A stretch of 64,000 nt of DNA from DATAGF01 sp963834875 (GCA_963834875.1 CAWIDG010000012.1:1-64000), one strand, 5' to 3'. Shown: positions 26,885 to 37,200, counted from the first letter of the stretch. The notes: a model not told the origin generated them from the sequence alone. Numbers and translations are program-made.

Positions 26885-27538
26885 ATGGCACTCGAGCGCC
26901 TGCCGATCGACGAGCCCCTCGCCGCCTACCTGGACGGGCTGGCCCGGGTGCCACCGGACCTCGAGGAGCTGTACCGCGACATGGAGGGCGACGAGTGGGC
27001 GCAGATGATGACCCACCCGGACCTCGGCGCCCTGCTCGAGGCGCTCGTGCGGGCGACGGGGGGCCGCGCCGTGCTCGAGATCGGCACCTTCGTGGGGACC
27101 TCCGCCGCCTGGATGGCGCGGGCGCTCGCGCCGGAGGGCCGCATCGACACGCTGGAGGCCGACGACGCCCGGGCCGACCGCGCCGAGGCGTTCCTGGCGC
27201 GCGCCGGGCTCGCCGCGCGGGTGCGCGTGCACCGCGGCCCCGCCGCCGAGACGCTCCCGCTCCTGCCCGACGGCGGCTACGACCTCTGCTACATCGACGC
27301 CGACAAGGCCGGCTACCCGGCCTACCTCCAGCAGGCCGTGCGGCTCGTGCGCCCCGGCGGGCTGATCCTGGCCGACAACGTCCTCAGCGGCGGGCGGGTC
27401 GCCCAGCCGCAGGGCGAGCGCGGCGAGAGCGCCGATGCCCTCGCCGAGTTCACACGGGCCGCCGTCGACCACCCGCGCCTGGTGACCACCGTGCTCACGA
27501 TCGGCGACGGTGTGTCGCTCAGCGCGGTCCTGCCCTAG
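26885..27538 (+). CDS. O-methyltransferase, CCoAOMT-like
   Basis: A 217-residue class I SAM-dependent methyltransferase of the caffeoyl-CoA / catechol O-methyltransferase type. It shows SAM motif I VLEIGTFVGTSAAWMA, acidic LEADDARADRAE, YDLCYIDADKAGYPAYLQQA with the metal-binding aspartates, and LRPGG-like VRPGGLILADNVLSGG. GGAGGAGAAGCC upstream of the ATG gives a good ribosome site. It follows the exporter genes, so the exported compound could be methylated by it; this is inference. Confidence 0.9.
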   Translation: MALERLPIDEPLAAYLDGLARVPPDLEELYRDMEGDEWAQMMTHPDLGALLEALVRATGGRAVLEIGTFVGTSAAWMARALAPEGRIDTLEADDARADRAEAFLARAGLAARVRVHRGPAAETLPLLPDGGYDLCYIDADKAGYPAYLQQAVRLVRPGGLILADNVLSGGRVAQPQGERGESADALAEFTRAAVDHPRLVTTVLTIGDGVSLSAVLP

Positions 27539-27570
27539 GCCCCCGGCCCGGGGCGACTGGGTTCGTATGC

Positions 27571-27762
27571 TTAGACGCCGGTGCGGCGCTGGTACGAGCG
27601 CAGCGCGAACCAGCCGCCGATGAAGATCACGAAGACGAGGGCGGCGACCTCGATCAGGCCCATCGCCAGCGCGACGAGCTCGACGATGAACAGGACGATC
27701 GCGAGCGCGACCAGGGCGATCCCGATGCGCCGCCGCCGCGCGTCGTCCGCCGGTCGCTCCAT
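27571..27762 (-). CDS. Small two-helix membrane protein
   Basis: A 63-residue protein from ATG 27762 (ERPADDARRRRIG). A basic N-terminal stretch is followed by two close hydrophobic segments (IALVALAIVLFIVELVALAM and EVAALVFVIFIGGWFALRSY). It resembles many small actinobacterial membrane proteins of unknown role. The longer upstream frame would antisense the next gene and is not used. Confidence 0.6.
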   Translation of the reverse strand: MERPADDARRRRIGIALVALAIVLFIVELVALAMGLIEVAALVFVIFIGGWFALRSYQRRTGV

Positions 27763-27893
27763 GAGGCCAGGGTAGCTCTCAGCCCCTCGGACGGCGCGCC
27801 CCGCCGTCAGGCGGAGGGGAAGGGGCGTATGGGCCGCCGACCGTGACATGTCCACGCGGGCGCCGCCCGCCTCCTGCCCTACACTCCCCGCCG

Positions 27894-28976
27894 ATGCGCG
27901 CCCGCCGCCTGCTCGCCGCCGTCGCCGGAGCCGCCGCCCTCGGCGCGGCCGCCGCACCGGCCGCACCGGCCCAGGAGCTCGCCGGGGTGGTGCAGCACAT
28001 GACCTGCGTGGCGCCCGGCGACGCGGCCGGCCTCGACGCGATGCTGGCGCGCGCCTCCAGCCCGCTCGCCGGCGAGGGCGCGACGTTCGTCTCGGAGTCG
28101 CTCCGGGCCGGCATCGATCCCCGGGCGCTGGTGGCGATCGCTGCTCACGAGACGATGCTCGAGACCTACGGCCCCTCGCAGGAGATCAACAACGCCTTCG
28201 GCCTCGGCCCCGGGTGGGCCTTCGCCTCCGAGCGGGACGCGATCGCCCGCGCGGCGGCCGCGCTGGCCGAGCTCTACCTCCCCGAGGGCCGCACGACGCT
28301 GGCCGCGATCGGCTCCAAGTGGGCGCCGATCGGGGCGGCCAACGACCCGACCGGCCTGAACCGGAACTGGACGCGGGGCGTCGGGACCTACTACGCCGCC
28401 CTGGGCGGCGATCCCGGCCTCCCGATCCTGGCGTCGGCGCAGGCGGCCTCGCCCGGTTGCGCCGGCGGGGCGGCCGCCCTCGGCGGGGCCGTCGCCGCAC
28501 CGCCGCCCGCCCCCGAGGGCCCGCCGGTCGTCACGGCCTGGGGCGGCGCCCCGCCCGCGCGCGGGCCGTCCGCCCCCCGCGGCTACGTCTTCCCGCTCGC
28601 GCTCCCGGTCGGCGGCGCCGCGGTCTACGGCGCGCCGCCACCGGGCTTCTGCGAGGCCGGCGGCGTCCGCTGCGGCGTGACGGTCGCCTCGGCGGCCGGC
28701 GCCCACGTCGTCGCGTCCGTCGCCGGGGCGCTCCGCGCCGCCGCGCCCGCCGAGGCCGAGGAGGGCATCGCGTTCTGGGTCGAGACCGCCGGAGGCGACC
28801 GGCTCGGCTACGGCCCGCTCGCCGCCTACGCCTCAGGGATCGCCGAGGGCGCGGCCGTCGCCGCCGGGCAGCCGCTCGGCACGAGCGCGGGCACCGTGCG
28901 CATCGCCTGGGAGCGGCAGGGCGGGCGCCTCGACCCCTTCCCGCTCCTCGAGGCCACCCGCCCGCCCTCGCGATGA
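27894..28976 (+). CDS. Secreted peptidoglycan hydrolase: muramidase-like plus M23-like domain
   Basis: About 360 residues. A signal peptide (RARRLLAAVAGAAALGAAAA) is followed by a lysozyme-fold domain (about 50-180) with a catalytic glutamate in AIAAHETMLETYGPS and NAFGLGPGWAFASE; GLNRNWTRGVGTYYAALGG closes this part. After a proline linker, the C-terminal part (about 220-355) resembles an M23/LytM duplicated-hybrid fold (GYVFPLALPVGG, VVASVAGALRAA, WVETAGGDRLGYGPLA), but no clear HxH zinc ligands are seen, so it is probably a degenerate binding domain. A TACACT box 8 bases before ATG 27894 suggests a leaderless message. Confidence 0.7.
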   Translation: MRARRLLAAVAGAAALGAAAAPAAPAQELAGVVQHMTCVAPGDAAGLDAMLARASSPLAGEGATFVSESLRAGIDPRALVAIAAHETMLETYGPSQEINNAFGLGPGWAFASERDAIARAAAALAELYLPEGRTTLAAIGSKWAPIGAANDPTGLNRNWTRGVGTYYAALGGDPGLPILASAQAASPGCAGGAAALGGAVAAPPPAPEGPPVVTAWGGAPPARGPSAPRGYVFPLALPVGGAAVYGAPPPGFCEAGGVRCGVTVASAAGAHVVASVAGALRAAAPAEAEEGIAFWVETAGGDRLGYGPLAAYASGIAEGAAVAAGQPLGTSAGTVRIAWERQGGRLDPFPLLEATRPPSR

Positions 28977-29359
28977 CCGGCGCGGCGGCGGACGCGCCGC
29001 CGCCGCAGCTCGCCGAGTTCGTCGCGCTCTACCGCGCCGGGCGCTTCTTCGACGCGCACGAGGTGCTGGAGGAGGCGTGGCGGCGATCGGACGAGCCGCC
29101 GATGAGCTTCCTGCACGGTCTCATCCAGTGGGCCGTGGCCTTCGAGCACCACCGTCGGGGCAACGCGCACGGCGCGCGCGTCCTGCTCGACCGCGCCTGG
29201 AGCCGCCTCGACGGCGCCCCCGACGGCTACATGGGCCTCGACCTGTCCGCCTGGCGGACGGCCCGGCCCGCCCTCGCCGATGCCTTCGCCGCCTGGGAGG
29301 CCGGGGGGCCGCGGCCGCCGGTGGCGGCGCCGCCGATCGGCTCGGCGGGAGTAGGCTGA
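28973..29359 (+). CDS. DUF309-family protein
   Basis: A 128-residue helical protein with the DUF309 hallmark FVALYRAGRFFDAHEVLEEA, then FLHGLIQWAVAFEHHRRGN and GARVLLDRAWSRL. The ATG overlaps the previous stop (ATGA). Function unknown; the conserved His and Glu in the helix pair suggest a binding or metal role in the family. Confidence 0.85.
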   Translation: MTGAAADAPPPQLAEFVALYRAGRFFDAHEVLEEAWRRSDEPPMSFLHGLIQWAVAFEHHRRGNAHGARVLLDRAWSRLDGAPDGYMGLDLSAWRTARPALADAFAAWEAGGPRPPVAAPPIGSAGVG

Positions 29360-29366
29360 GGCCGCC

Positions 29367-30372
29367 ATGAACGCCGTCGTCCTGCGCGAGACCGGAGGCC
29401 CCGGAGGTCCTGCGCCTCGACTCGGCTCCCGACCCCGAGGCCGGGCCCGGCGAGGTCGTCGTCGCCCTGCGGGCGGCCGCCCTCAACCGGCGGGACGTCT
29501 TCCTGCGCAAGGGCATCGCCCCGAGCCCGCTCCCCGTGATCCCCGGATCGGACGGAGCGGGGGTCGTGCGGTCGCTCGGCGCCGGCGTGTCGGGCGTCTC
29601 GGAGGGGGACGAGGTCGTCATCCTCCCGTCGCTCGGCTGGGGCGGCGGCGAGGACGCGCCCGAGCCCGGCTTCCGGATCCTCGGCGGTCCGGACGACGGC
29701 ACCTACGCGGAGCTCATCGGCATCCCGGCCGCCAACGTCTTCCCGCGCCCCTCGCGGCTGTCCTGGGAGGAGTCGGCGGCGCTGCCGCTGGCCGGCCTGA
29801 CGGCCTACCGCGCGCTGGTGAGCCGGGCCCGCATCCGCCCCGGGGAGACCGTCCTCGTGATCGGCATCGGCGGCGGGGTCGCGACCGTCGCCCTGCACAT
29901 CGCGCGGTCCGCCGGCTGCCGCGTGATCGTCACCTCCTCGTCCCAGGAGAAGCTCGACCGCGCCCGCGAGCTCGGCGCCGCCGGGGGCGTCGATTACACG
30001 GCGGGCGAGTGGCCGGCGGCCGTGAGGGAGCTGACGGGCGGCCGCGGCGTCGACGTCGTCGTCGACTCGGTGGGGTCGACCTGGGCCGACAGCATCGCCT
30101 GCCTGCGGCCCGGCGGGCGGGTCGTCGTGTTCGGCGGCACGGGCGGCGGGAAGGTGGAGCTGACCGTGCGCCCGGTGACGCTGGGCCAGGTCTCCCTGCT
30201 CGGGACGACCATGGGCAGCCCGCGCGACTTCGCGGGGCTGCTGGCGGCCGTCGAGCACGCCTCGTGGACCCCCGTCATCGACAGCGTCCGCCCGCTCGCC
30301 GAGGCGGCCGACGCCCACGCCCGCGAGGAGGCCGGCGACCACTTCGGCAAGCTCGTCCTCTCGATCGCGTAG
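29367..30372 (+). CDS. Zinc-type alcohol dehydrogenase / quinone oxidoreductase (one frame break)
   Basis: About 334 residues, MDR superfamily. The first 12 residues (NAVVLRETGGP) are in one frame, and the body starts EVLRLDSAPDPEAGPGEVVV in the next; a single extra G at about 29405 explains this. It has ALNRRDVFLRKG, VIPGSDGAGVVRSLGAGVSG, the NADP motif VIGIGGGVATVALHIARSAG and DVVVDSVGSTWADSIACLR. The catalytic-zinc cysteine/histidine pair of true alcohol dehydrogenases is not evident, favouring a quinone-reductase-like reaction. TAGGCT at 29352-29357 precedes the ATG by 9 bases. Confidence 0.85.
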
Positions 30373-30625
30373 GCCGCCGGGGCCCGTCGCCGCCCTGGTC
30401 CTGGCCGCGGCGCGCCGCGAGATCGGCCGGCGGGCGGCCGCGGGCCGCGGCGACCCCGCCCTCGAGGTCGAGACGCTCGCCGCGGCGCTGGAGGCCGATC
30501 CCGCGGCGCGCGCGGCGCTGGCGGAGGCCGAGGCCGCCCGCCGTCCGGCCGAGCTCTTCGCGGGGGAGCCCCCGGCCGGCGCCCGCGCCCTGCGCGAGCG
30601 CCGCGCGGCCGAGGCCCATCGCGCG

Positions 30626-31081
30626 GTGGGCGAGCTCCTCCTGGCCGGCGAGCTGGTCGCCGACGGCGCCGGCCGGGTGAGGCTCCCCGGCTTCGGGACG
30701 ACGACCTGGCGCGCGATCGCGCTGCTGCACTCGGGGGAGCAGGGGCCGGAGCGGCGGTTGGCGGAGACGGTCGCCGCGGAGCCGGCCTCGGACCTCGGAT
30801 CGGCGGCGCCCACCTTCATGGGCGGCCTGCGCGCCGACCCGCGCCTCCTCGAGGCGGCCCGCCTGCTCCACGCCCTCGAGGCCGTGCGCCAGGACGCCCG
30901 CAACGCCCTCCTCGCCGCGGCGGCGGCCCTCGTCTCCGCGGTCGACGCGGGCCACCAGGACAGCGCCGACATCGTGCGCGCCGACTGCGCCGCGCTCGAG
31001 GCCCGCATCGCCGAGATCGACGCGGCCATCGAGGATGCGTGGCGGGCCGGCGTGCGTCAGGCTGCGGCCATCGCGGACTGA
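30626..31081 (+). CDS. Alanine-rich helical protein of unknown function
   Basis: The frame from GTG 30626 gives 151 residues. The same frame stays open and coding-like back to about 30386 (VAALVLAAARREIGRRAA ...), but no ATG/GTG/TTG exists there, so either a CTG start or a lost base is likely and the real protein may be about 230 residues. It is rich in Ala, Arg and Glu with long helices; RLPGFGTTTWRAIALLHSGE is the only aromatic-containing stretch. No family recognised. Confidence 0.45.
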   Translation: MGELLLAGELVADGAGRVRLPGFGTTTWRAIALLHSGEQGPERRLAETVAAEPASDLGSAAPTFMGGLRADPRLLEAARLLHALEAVRQDARNALLAAAAALVSAVDAGHQDSADIVRADCAALEARIAEIDAAIEDAWRAGVRQAAAIAD

Positions 31082-31107
31082 CCGCCAGGCCGAGGATCGG
31101 AGTCGCC

Positions 31108-31529
31108 GTGCCAGGGCCCGCAGACGTCGTCGCCGAGTGCTTCCGCCGCATGTACGGGGAGGGGGACCTGGACGCCGCCGAGGAGCTCGTCGCGGAGGAC
31201 TACGTCAACCACGAGGCCGCGGCGGGCCGCTCGGGGGCCGGCAGGGGATGCGCGAGACGATGGCGTGGCTGCGAGAGGCGTTCGCCGACCTGAGCTTCGA
31301 CGTCGAGGACGTGATCGAGGAGGGCGGGAAGGTCGTCATCCGGGCGACGCTGAGCGGGAGGCACGTGGGGGCGGCGGGCCCGCTCGCCGCCTTCCCGGTC
31401 ACGAACCGTGAGTTCTCCGTCCAGCACATCCACATCTTCCGCGTCGCCGACGGCCTCATCGCAGAGCACTGGGCGTGCCGCGACGACCTCGGCCACATGC
31501 GCCAGCTCGGGCTGCTGCCCGGGGGCTGA
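31108..31529 (+). CDS. SnoaL-like polyketide cyclase / ester cyclase-type protein (one frame break)
   Basis: About 140 residues after correction. The N-terminal part (ADVVAECFRRMYGEGDLDAA then EELVAEDYVNHEAAAG) and C-terminal part (GMRETMAWLREAFADLSFDV, FSVQHIHIFRVADGLIAEHW) are in different frames, with a missing base at about 31235. The pattern matches SnoaL/NTF2-like carrier-independent proteins, including the HW...D motif near the end (AEHWACRDDLGHMRQLGLLP). A specific reaction cannot be assigned. Confidence 0.75.
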
Positions 31530-31568
31530 GCGGCGCGCGGCCTCCGGGCGGGGCTAGGCTCCGCCGCC

Positions 31569-32592
31569 GTGGACATGGACCTCCTCACCGCCCTGGCCGA
31601 GGCGGGCGGGCCCCCCGGCCGCGAGGAGCGCGTCCGCGCGGTGGTCGAGCCCGAGCTCTCCGTCGTCTGCGACCGGGTCGAGCGCGACCCGCTCGGGGGC
31701 CTGATCGGCGTGCGCGGCGAGGGCGAGCGGCGGCTCATGCTGGCCGCCCACATGGACGAGATCGGCCTGATGGCCACCCACGTCGACGACCGCGGCTTCG
31801 TGCGAGTCATCCCGCTCGGCGGCTGGGACGTCCGCACCCTCCTCAGCCAGCGCGTGCTGGTCCACGGCCGCGAGGACCTCGAGGGCGTCGTCGGGACCAC
31901 GCCGGTCCACCTGCTCGAGGCGGAGGACCGCCGCGGTGGTGCCCGACATGGCGGATCTCGCCGTCAACGTCGGCCTCCCCGCGGAGCGCGTGCGCGAGCT
32001 GGTGCGGGCGGGCGACGTCGTCACGCGCGTGCGGGAGGTCCGGCGCCTGGGCGACCTCGTCACCGGCAAGAGCCTCGACGACCGGGTCGGCCTGCTCGTG
32101 ATGATCGAGGCCCTGCGCGCCGCGGGCCCCTCGCCGGCGCAGGTGATCGCCGCGGCGACGGTGCAGGAGGAGGTCGGGCTGCGCGGCGCGCGCGTGGCGG
32201 CGGCCCGCGTGCGGCCCCACGTCGCGCTGGCGATCGATACGTGCCCGGCGAACGACGGCCCCGGCACCCCGCCCTCGGGGCCGACGACGCGGCTGGGCCA
32301 TGGCGCCGCGATCAGGGTCATGGACGCCAGCGCCATCGGCGCGCCGGCCCTCGTCGAGCTGCTGACGCGGATCGCCCAGGAGGCGGACATCCCGCACCAG
32401 TTCCACCTCGCCGACCGCGGGGGCACCGACACCGGGAGCCTCCAGCTCTCAGGCGACGGAGCGGTGGCCGGCTGCGTGTCGGTCCCGACCCGCTACGTCC
32501 ACTCGAGCGTGGAGGCCGTCCACCCCGACGACGTGGACGCCTGCGTCAAGCTCGTCGCGGCCCTCGTCGAGAGGGTCGGCGAGCTTCCCTAG
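31569..32592 (+). CDS. M42-family metallopeptidase (one frame break)
   Basis: About 341 residues, a glutamyl aminopeptidase / cellulase-like M42 enzyme forming dodecameric aminopeptidases. The N-terminal half (LLTALAEAGGPPGREERVRA; metal ligand in LMLAAHMDEIGLMATHVDD) and C-terminal half (VVPDMADLAVNVGLPAERV; KSLDDRVGLLVMIEAL; ATVQEEVGLRGARVAA; ALAIDTCPANDGPG; GTDTGSLQLSGDG) are joined if one extra C at about 31930 is removed. All expected metal and catalytic residues are present. The start is GTG 31569 after a TAGGCT box at 31555-31560. Convergent with the rhomboid gene, overlapping by 4 bases. Confidence 0.88.
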
Positions 32593-33443
32593 GCCGCGAG
32601 CACCCCGACCACGACGGCGCCGACGAGCAACGCGACGATCGCCGCCCAGCCCTCCAGGCCCACCCGGCCGTAGGCGAGGTGACCGCGGCCGAAGCCGGAG
32701 AGGGCGAACGCGGCCGCGGCGCCGCCGAGGATGCCGCCGACGTGCCCGCCGATGGAGACCCCCGGGAAGAAGAACGTGAAGACCAGGTTCAACACCAGGA
32801 GCGCCCCCACCGACCCGCCCAGCAGCGCGATGCCCTTCTGGCGCTCGAGCAGGAAGAGGGCCGCCATCAGGCCGAAGACCGCCCCCGAGGCGCCCACCGT
32901 GCGGGAGTCGGGCGACATCAGGAGCGCCCCCGCCGAGCCCCACAGCAGGGCGGTGAAGTAGATGGCCAGGAACCGCACAGCCCCGGCGTACCGCTCGAGC
33001 GCCCCGCCGAGCATCCAGAGCAGGTACATGTTGAACGCGAGGTGGATGAGGCCGGCGTGGAGGAAGCCGCCGGTGACCATGCGCCACCACTCCCCGTCGG
33101 CGACCGCCGGGCCGTAGATCGCGCCGTCGTCGACGAGCTCCGAGCCGCCGACCCCGCGCACGGCGACGCCCTGCGCCATCTCGGCGAGGAACACCAGGAC
33201 GTTGATCGCGACGAGCGTCGTCGTCGCCACGGCGGTCCCGGTCACCCGCGCGCCGACCGGGCGCGGAGTCGCCGACCTGCGCTTGCCCCCGGCGCACTCC
33301 GGGCAGCGCACGCCGACCGCCGCCTGGGTCATGCACGAGGTGCAGATCGGCCGCTCGCAGTTCGAGCACGAGAGGAGCGTCTCGCGGTCGGGATGGCGGT
33401 AGCAGTGGAGCGTCTCGGGGGCGCTCGCCTCGTGGCTTCCCAT
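32589..33443 (-). CDS. Rhomboid intramembrane serine protease with N-terminal zinc finger
   Basis: The product is 284 residues. The N-terminal ~55 residues form a B-box-like zinc finger (CYRHPDRETLLSCSNCERPI then CTSCMTQAAVGVRCPECAGG) typical of actinobacterial rhomboids. The membrane domain has six helices, with GEWWRMVTGGFLHAGLIHLA, FNMYLLWMLGGALER, the catalytic serine in VGASGAVFGLMAALFL and the catalytic histidine in GVSIGGHVGGILGGAAAAFA. It cleaves membrane-anchored substrates within the bilayer; substrate unknown. Confidence 0.93.
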   Translation of the reverse strand: MGSHEASAPETLHCYRHPDRETLLSCSNCERPICTSCMTQAAVGVRCPECAGGKRRSATPRPVGARVTGTAVATTTLVAINVLVFLAEMAQGVAVRGVGGSELVDDGAIYGPAVADGEWWRMVTGGFLHAGLIHLAFNMYLLWMLGGALERYAGAVRFLAIYFTALLWGSAGALLMSPDSRTVGASGAVFGLMAALFLLERQKGIALLGGSVGALLVLNLVFTFFFPGVSIGGHVGGILGGAAAAFALSGFGRGHLAYGRVGLEGWAAIVALLVGAVVVGVLAA

Positions 33444-33495
33444 CGGGCCGGATGGTAGCGGGGGGGCACGGCGCTCCCCTACGGCGCCGCGTCCC

Positions 33496-34012
33496 TCAGT
33501 AGTCGGTCGCGATCTTGACGACCACCACCAGCCCGGCGATCCCCAGGACGATCAGGCCGCCCACCAGCGAGCGCGCCGAGGCCCGCGCCGCTGCGGCGCC
33601 CCACCGCGAAGCCCGCGGAGGCGAGGATGAGGGCCAGGACGCAGCTCGCGACCTCGGCGGCGACGTCGTCCGGGGCGACCAGGATCGGGATGCTCGCGAC
33701 GAGGGCGACGGCGAGCGCGGCGCCCAGGCAGACTGGGCCGCCGAGCCGGTGCAGCCGGTCGAGGTGGGCGGTGCGGTAGAGGCGGGCGGCGACGTCGAAC
33801 GCGACCCAGTGGGCGAGCGCCAGGCCGGCGGCGCCGCCCCAGAGCAGCGCCGCGGTGCCCAGGGTGCCGGGCACCTCGTCGCTCGGGATCGCGACCAGCG
33901 CCGTGAGCAGCGTCAGGGAGACGTAGAGGGCCATCGTGACGGCCTCGCGCGCGAGCTCGCGGCGCACGAGCCGGTCGATCGCATCCTGGGAGTGGAAGTC
34001 GGTCGCGGCCAC
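33496..34012 (-). CDS. Four-helix membrane protein of unknown function (one frame break)
   Basis: About 172 residues. Four TM segments are visible, e.g. VTMALYVSLTLLTALVAI, ALLWGGAAGLALAHWVAF and PVCLGAALAVALVASIPILV. The frame as read ends in a hydrophilic tail at 33479, but removing one extra C at about 33600 gives a better tail, SLVGGLIVLGIAGLVVVVKI, as a last TM helix and a stop at 33496. The N-terminus is ATDFHSQDAIDRLVRRELAR. No family recognised. Divergent from gltB, about 210 bases away. Confidence 0.55.
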
Positions 34013-34142
34013 CGCCGAAAGCTACCCGGGCGGAGCGTTGACGACGTCCGGGGCGGCTGCTCTACTCCAGGCTCGCGCCGCTCCCGACAGGAGCCGGCGA
34101 CCTCCGGAGTCCGCCCCCGACCGCCGCCCCGGGCACGACCGG

Positions 34143-34182
34143 GTCACGGCAGGCAGCCGTGACGGTGACCGCCTGACGGTCA
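34143..34182. promoter_or_regulatory. Paired palindromes upstream of gltB
   Basis: Two adjacent dyads, GTCACGGC-N5-GCCGTGAC (34143-34163) and TGACCG-N5-CGGTCA (34166-34182), both perfect, end about 40 bases before the gltB ATG. A possible -10 TACCAT follows at about 34185-34190. They look like binding sites for a dimeric regulator of the glutamate synthase gene. Confidence 0.5.
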
Positions 34183-34223
34183 ACTACCATGTTCTGCCGG
34201 ACACTCGACCAAGAGGCCCGTGG

Positions 34224-37200
34224 ATGACCGCTCCTCCGCCGTTCGCCGCCACCCCTCCGCGCGGGCTCCCCGAGCTGCTGGAGCACGACGCCTGCGCGCT
34301 GGCCGCCTTCGCGACCCGCGACGGGCGGCCGAGCCGCGCGATGCTGGAGCGGGCGCTCTCGTCGCTCGAGCTCATGGTGCACCGCTCGGGCAGCGTCGAC
34401 GGCGAGGGCGACGGCAGCGGGCTGATGGTGGACCTGCCCCGGCCGACCTGGCGCCGGCGGCTGGAGGCCGCGGGGCTCGACCCGGCCGCCGCCGACGACC
34501 GGCGCTTCACGGTCGCCCACATCTTCTTCGACTCGACGGCCGGCGCCGAGGGCCAGGTGCCGCGCATCGAGGCGCTGCTCGCCACGCACGGCTTCGAGGT
34601 GCTGTGGAGCGGCGAGGGGAGGGTCGACCGCGGCGCGCTCGGGCCGCGCGCGGCCGAGACGCCGACGATCTTCTGGCAGATCGCCTGCCTGGCGCGCGAG
34701 CCGGGGGACCCCGCCACCGCCTGCTACCGGGCGATGGTGGAGATCGAGCGCGACCTCGACTGCTCGGTCGCCTCGTTCTCGGCAAACGACGCGCTCTACA
34801 AGGTGCAGGGCCAGCCCGAGGTCATCCCGCGCTTCTACCCGGAGATGCAGGAGCCCGACTTCGGGTCGTCGCGCATCATCGCCCACAACCGCTACTCGAC
34901 GAACACCTACCCGACCTTCAGCCGCGTCCAGCCGTTCTCGATCCTCGGGCACAACGGCGAGATCAACACGATCGCCCAGCTCCGCGAGCAGAGCGAGCAG
35001 CTCGGCCTGCCGATCACCCGCGACGGCTCGGACAGCCAGGACCTCAACCGGCTGCTCGAGGGCCTGATCTACGAGAAGGGCCTCTCGCTGCTCGAGGCCG
35101 TCGAGTTCGCGCTGCCGCCGATCCTCGGCGAGGTGCACCGGCTGCCGGCCAAGCTCCAGGACCTCTACGTGCACTACCGCGAGGCGCTCGGCCCCTACGC
35201 GCAGGGCCCGGTGGCCCTCGCCTGCCGGGCGGGCGACGAGATGGTGTTCGCCGTTCAACGCGCTCGGCCTGCGGCCGCTGTGGTGGATCGAGACCGACGA
35301 CCTGTACGTCGTCTCGTCCGAGCCGGGCATCGTGCCGGTCGCCGAGCTCGCGCGCGACCCCGCTCCGCTGGCGCCGGGCGAGAAGGTGGCGCTCCTGACC
35401 GGCGAGGACGGCGTCCCGGTGGTGCTCGACTACTGGGAGGTCCAGCGCGAGGTCTACCGCCGGGCGAAGGGCCGCGGGGCCCTCCCGACGGCCGAGACGC
35501 GGGCCCGGCTGGCCGGCGGACTGGACCCGGTCGCGGTCGAGGAGTACCCCGACGAGGACCTCCTCGAGCCGGAGCTCGAGCTCGAGACGCTGCTCGCCTC
35601 GGCCGGCTGGATCGAGAGCGACAAGCAGCAGCTCCAGTTCCACGCCGATCGCGGCGCCGAGCCGATCGGCTCGCTGGGGTGGGACGGCCCCCTCGGGCCG
35701 TTCACGCCGGTCCCGATGCCGCTGTCGGACTACCTCCAGGAGACCGTGGCCGTCGTCACGAACCCCGCGATCGACCGCGAGCGCGAGGTCGAGCACTTCT
35801 CGACCCGCGTCGTGCTCGGCAGGCGGCCGCCGATCGAGGGCGTCGAGCCCGAGCCGCCCCAGCGCTGCGAGCTGCGAATGCCGATCATCCTCGGCGGCAT
35901 GCGCGCCGGCGCCACCACGCTCTCGCTGCCGGAGATGCGGCGCGTGGCGGTCGGCCAGGGCGTCGCCTGCATGGAGGACGTCCTCGCCGCATGGGACTGG
36001 CGCGCCGTGCGCCTGCCGCTCCACTTCGCCTCGGGTCTCAGCGTGCGCGAGCACCTCGCCGAGCTGGCCCACGCCGCCGAGGCGGCCGTGCGCGACGGCG
36101 CCGAGCTGATCGTGCTCCAGGACCTCGAGGCCGGGCCGGACGAGCGTGTCTGCGACCCCCACCTCGCCGTGGGGGCCGTCGACAAGGCGCTGCGGGAGGC
36201 CGTGAAGGAGGACGGGTCCTCCCTGCGCCGCGACGCCAGCCTCGTGCTCCAGGCCGCCGGCATCCGCAACGTCCACGACGTGATGGTCGCGCTCGGGTTC
36301 GGCGCGCAGGCGCTGTGCCCCTACGCGATGATGGAGAAGGCGATGGACGGCTCGCCCGAGCCGCGGGCGGCGGCCGCCAACGTCCTCGAGGGCCTGCAGA
36401 AGGGCATGGAGAAGGTCCTCTCGACCCTCGGCATCCACGAGCTGCGGGGCTACGGCCGCCTGGTGTCGGCCATCGGCGTGGCCCCCGAGGTGCTCGAGGT
36501 GCTGGCGATCCCCGGCTTCTGCGCCTCGGAGGGCCGCGGCCTGGGCCTCGACGACCTCGACGAGCTCGCCGAGCAGGGCCGCCAGATCCGCGCCGGCGAG
36601 GAGAGCCCCGCCAAGGTGAAGCTCCCGCGCATGTACCCGAAGGTCTGGAAGGCGCTGGCCCGGGTGGCGACATCGGAGCGCGGCTACGAGGAGCTGGCCG
36701 AGACCCTCGACAGGCTCGAGGACGAGCAGCCCGTCGCGCTGCGGCACGCGGTGCAGCCACAGCTCGCGCCGCCGGAGCAGCGCATCGCCGCGGAGGGCGT
36801 CAGCTCGCGCGTCGGCGAGCACACGCTGCCCTTCCTCATCAGCTCGATGAGCTTCGGGAGCCAGGGCGAGACGGCCTTCCGGGCCTACGCCGAGGCCGCG
36901 ATGCGGGCCGACATGCTCTGCATGAACGGCGAGGGCGGCGAGATCCCGGACATGTACGGGCGCTACCCGAAGCACCGCGGCCAGCAGATCGCCAGCGGCC
37001 GCTTCGGCGTCTCGTCGCTGCTGCTCAACTCGTCCGAGTGGATCGAGATCAAGATCGGCCAGGGCGCCAAGCCCGGCGAGGGCGGACACCTGCCGGGCTC
37101 CAAGGTGACGCAGGCGATCGCCCGCGCGCGCAACGCCCAGGTCGGCAGCGACCTGATCAGCCCCTCCAACAACCACGACCTCTACTCGATCGAGGACCTG

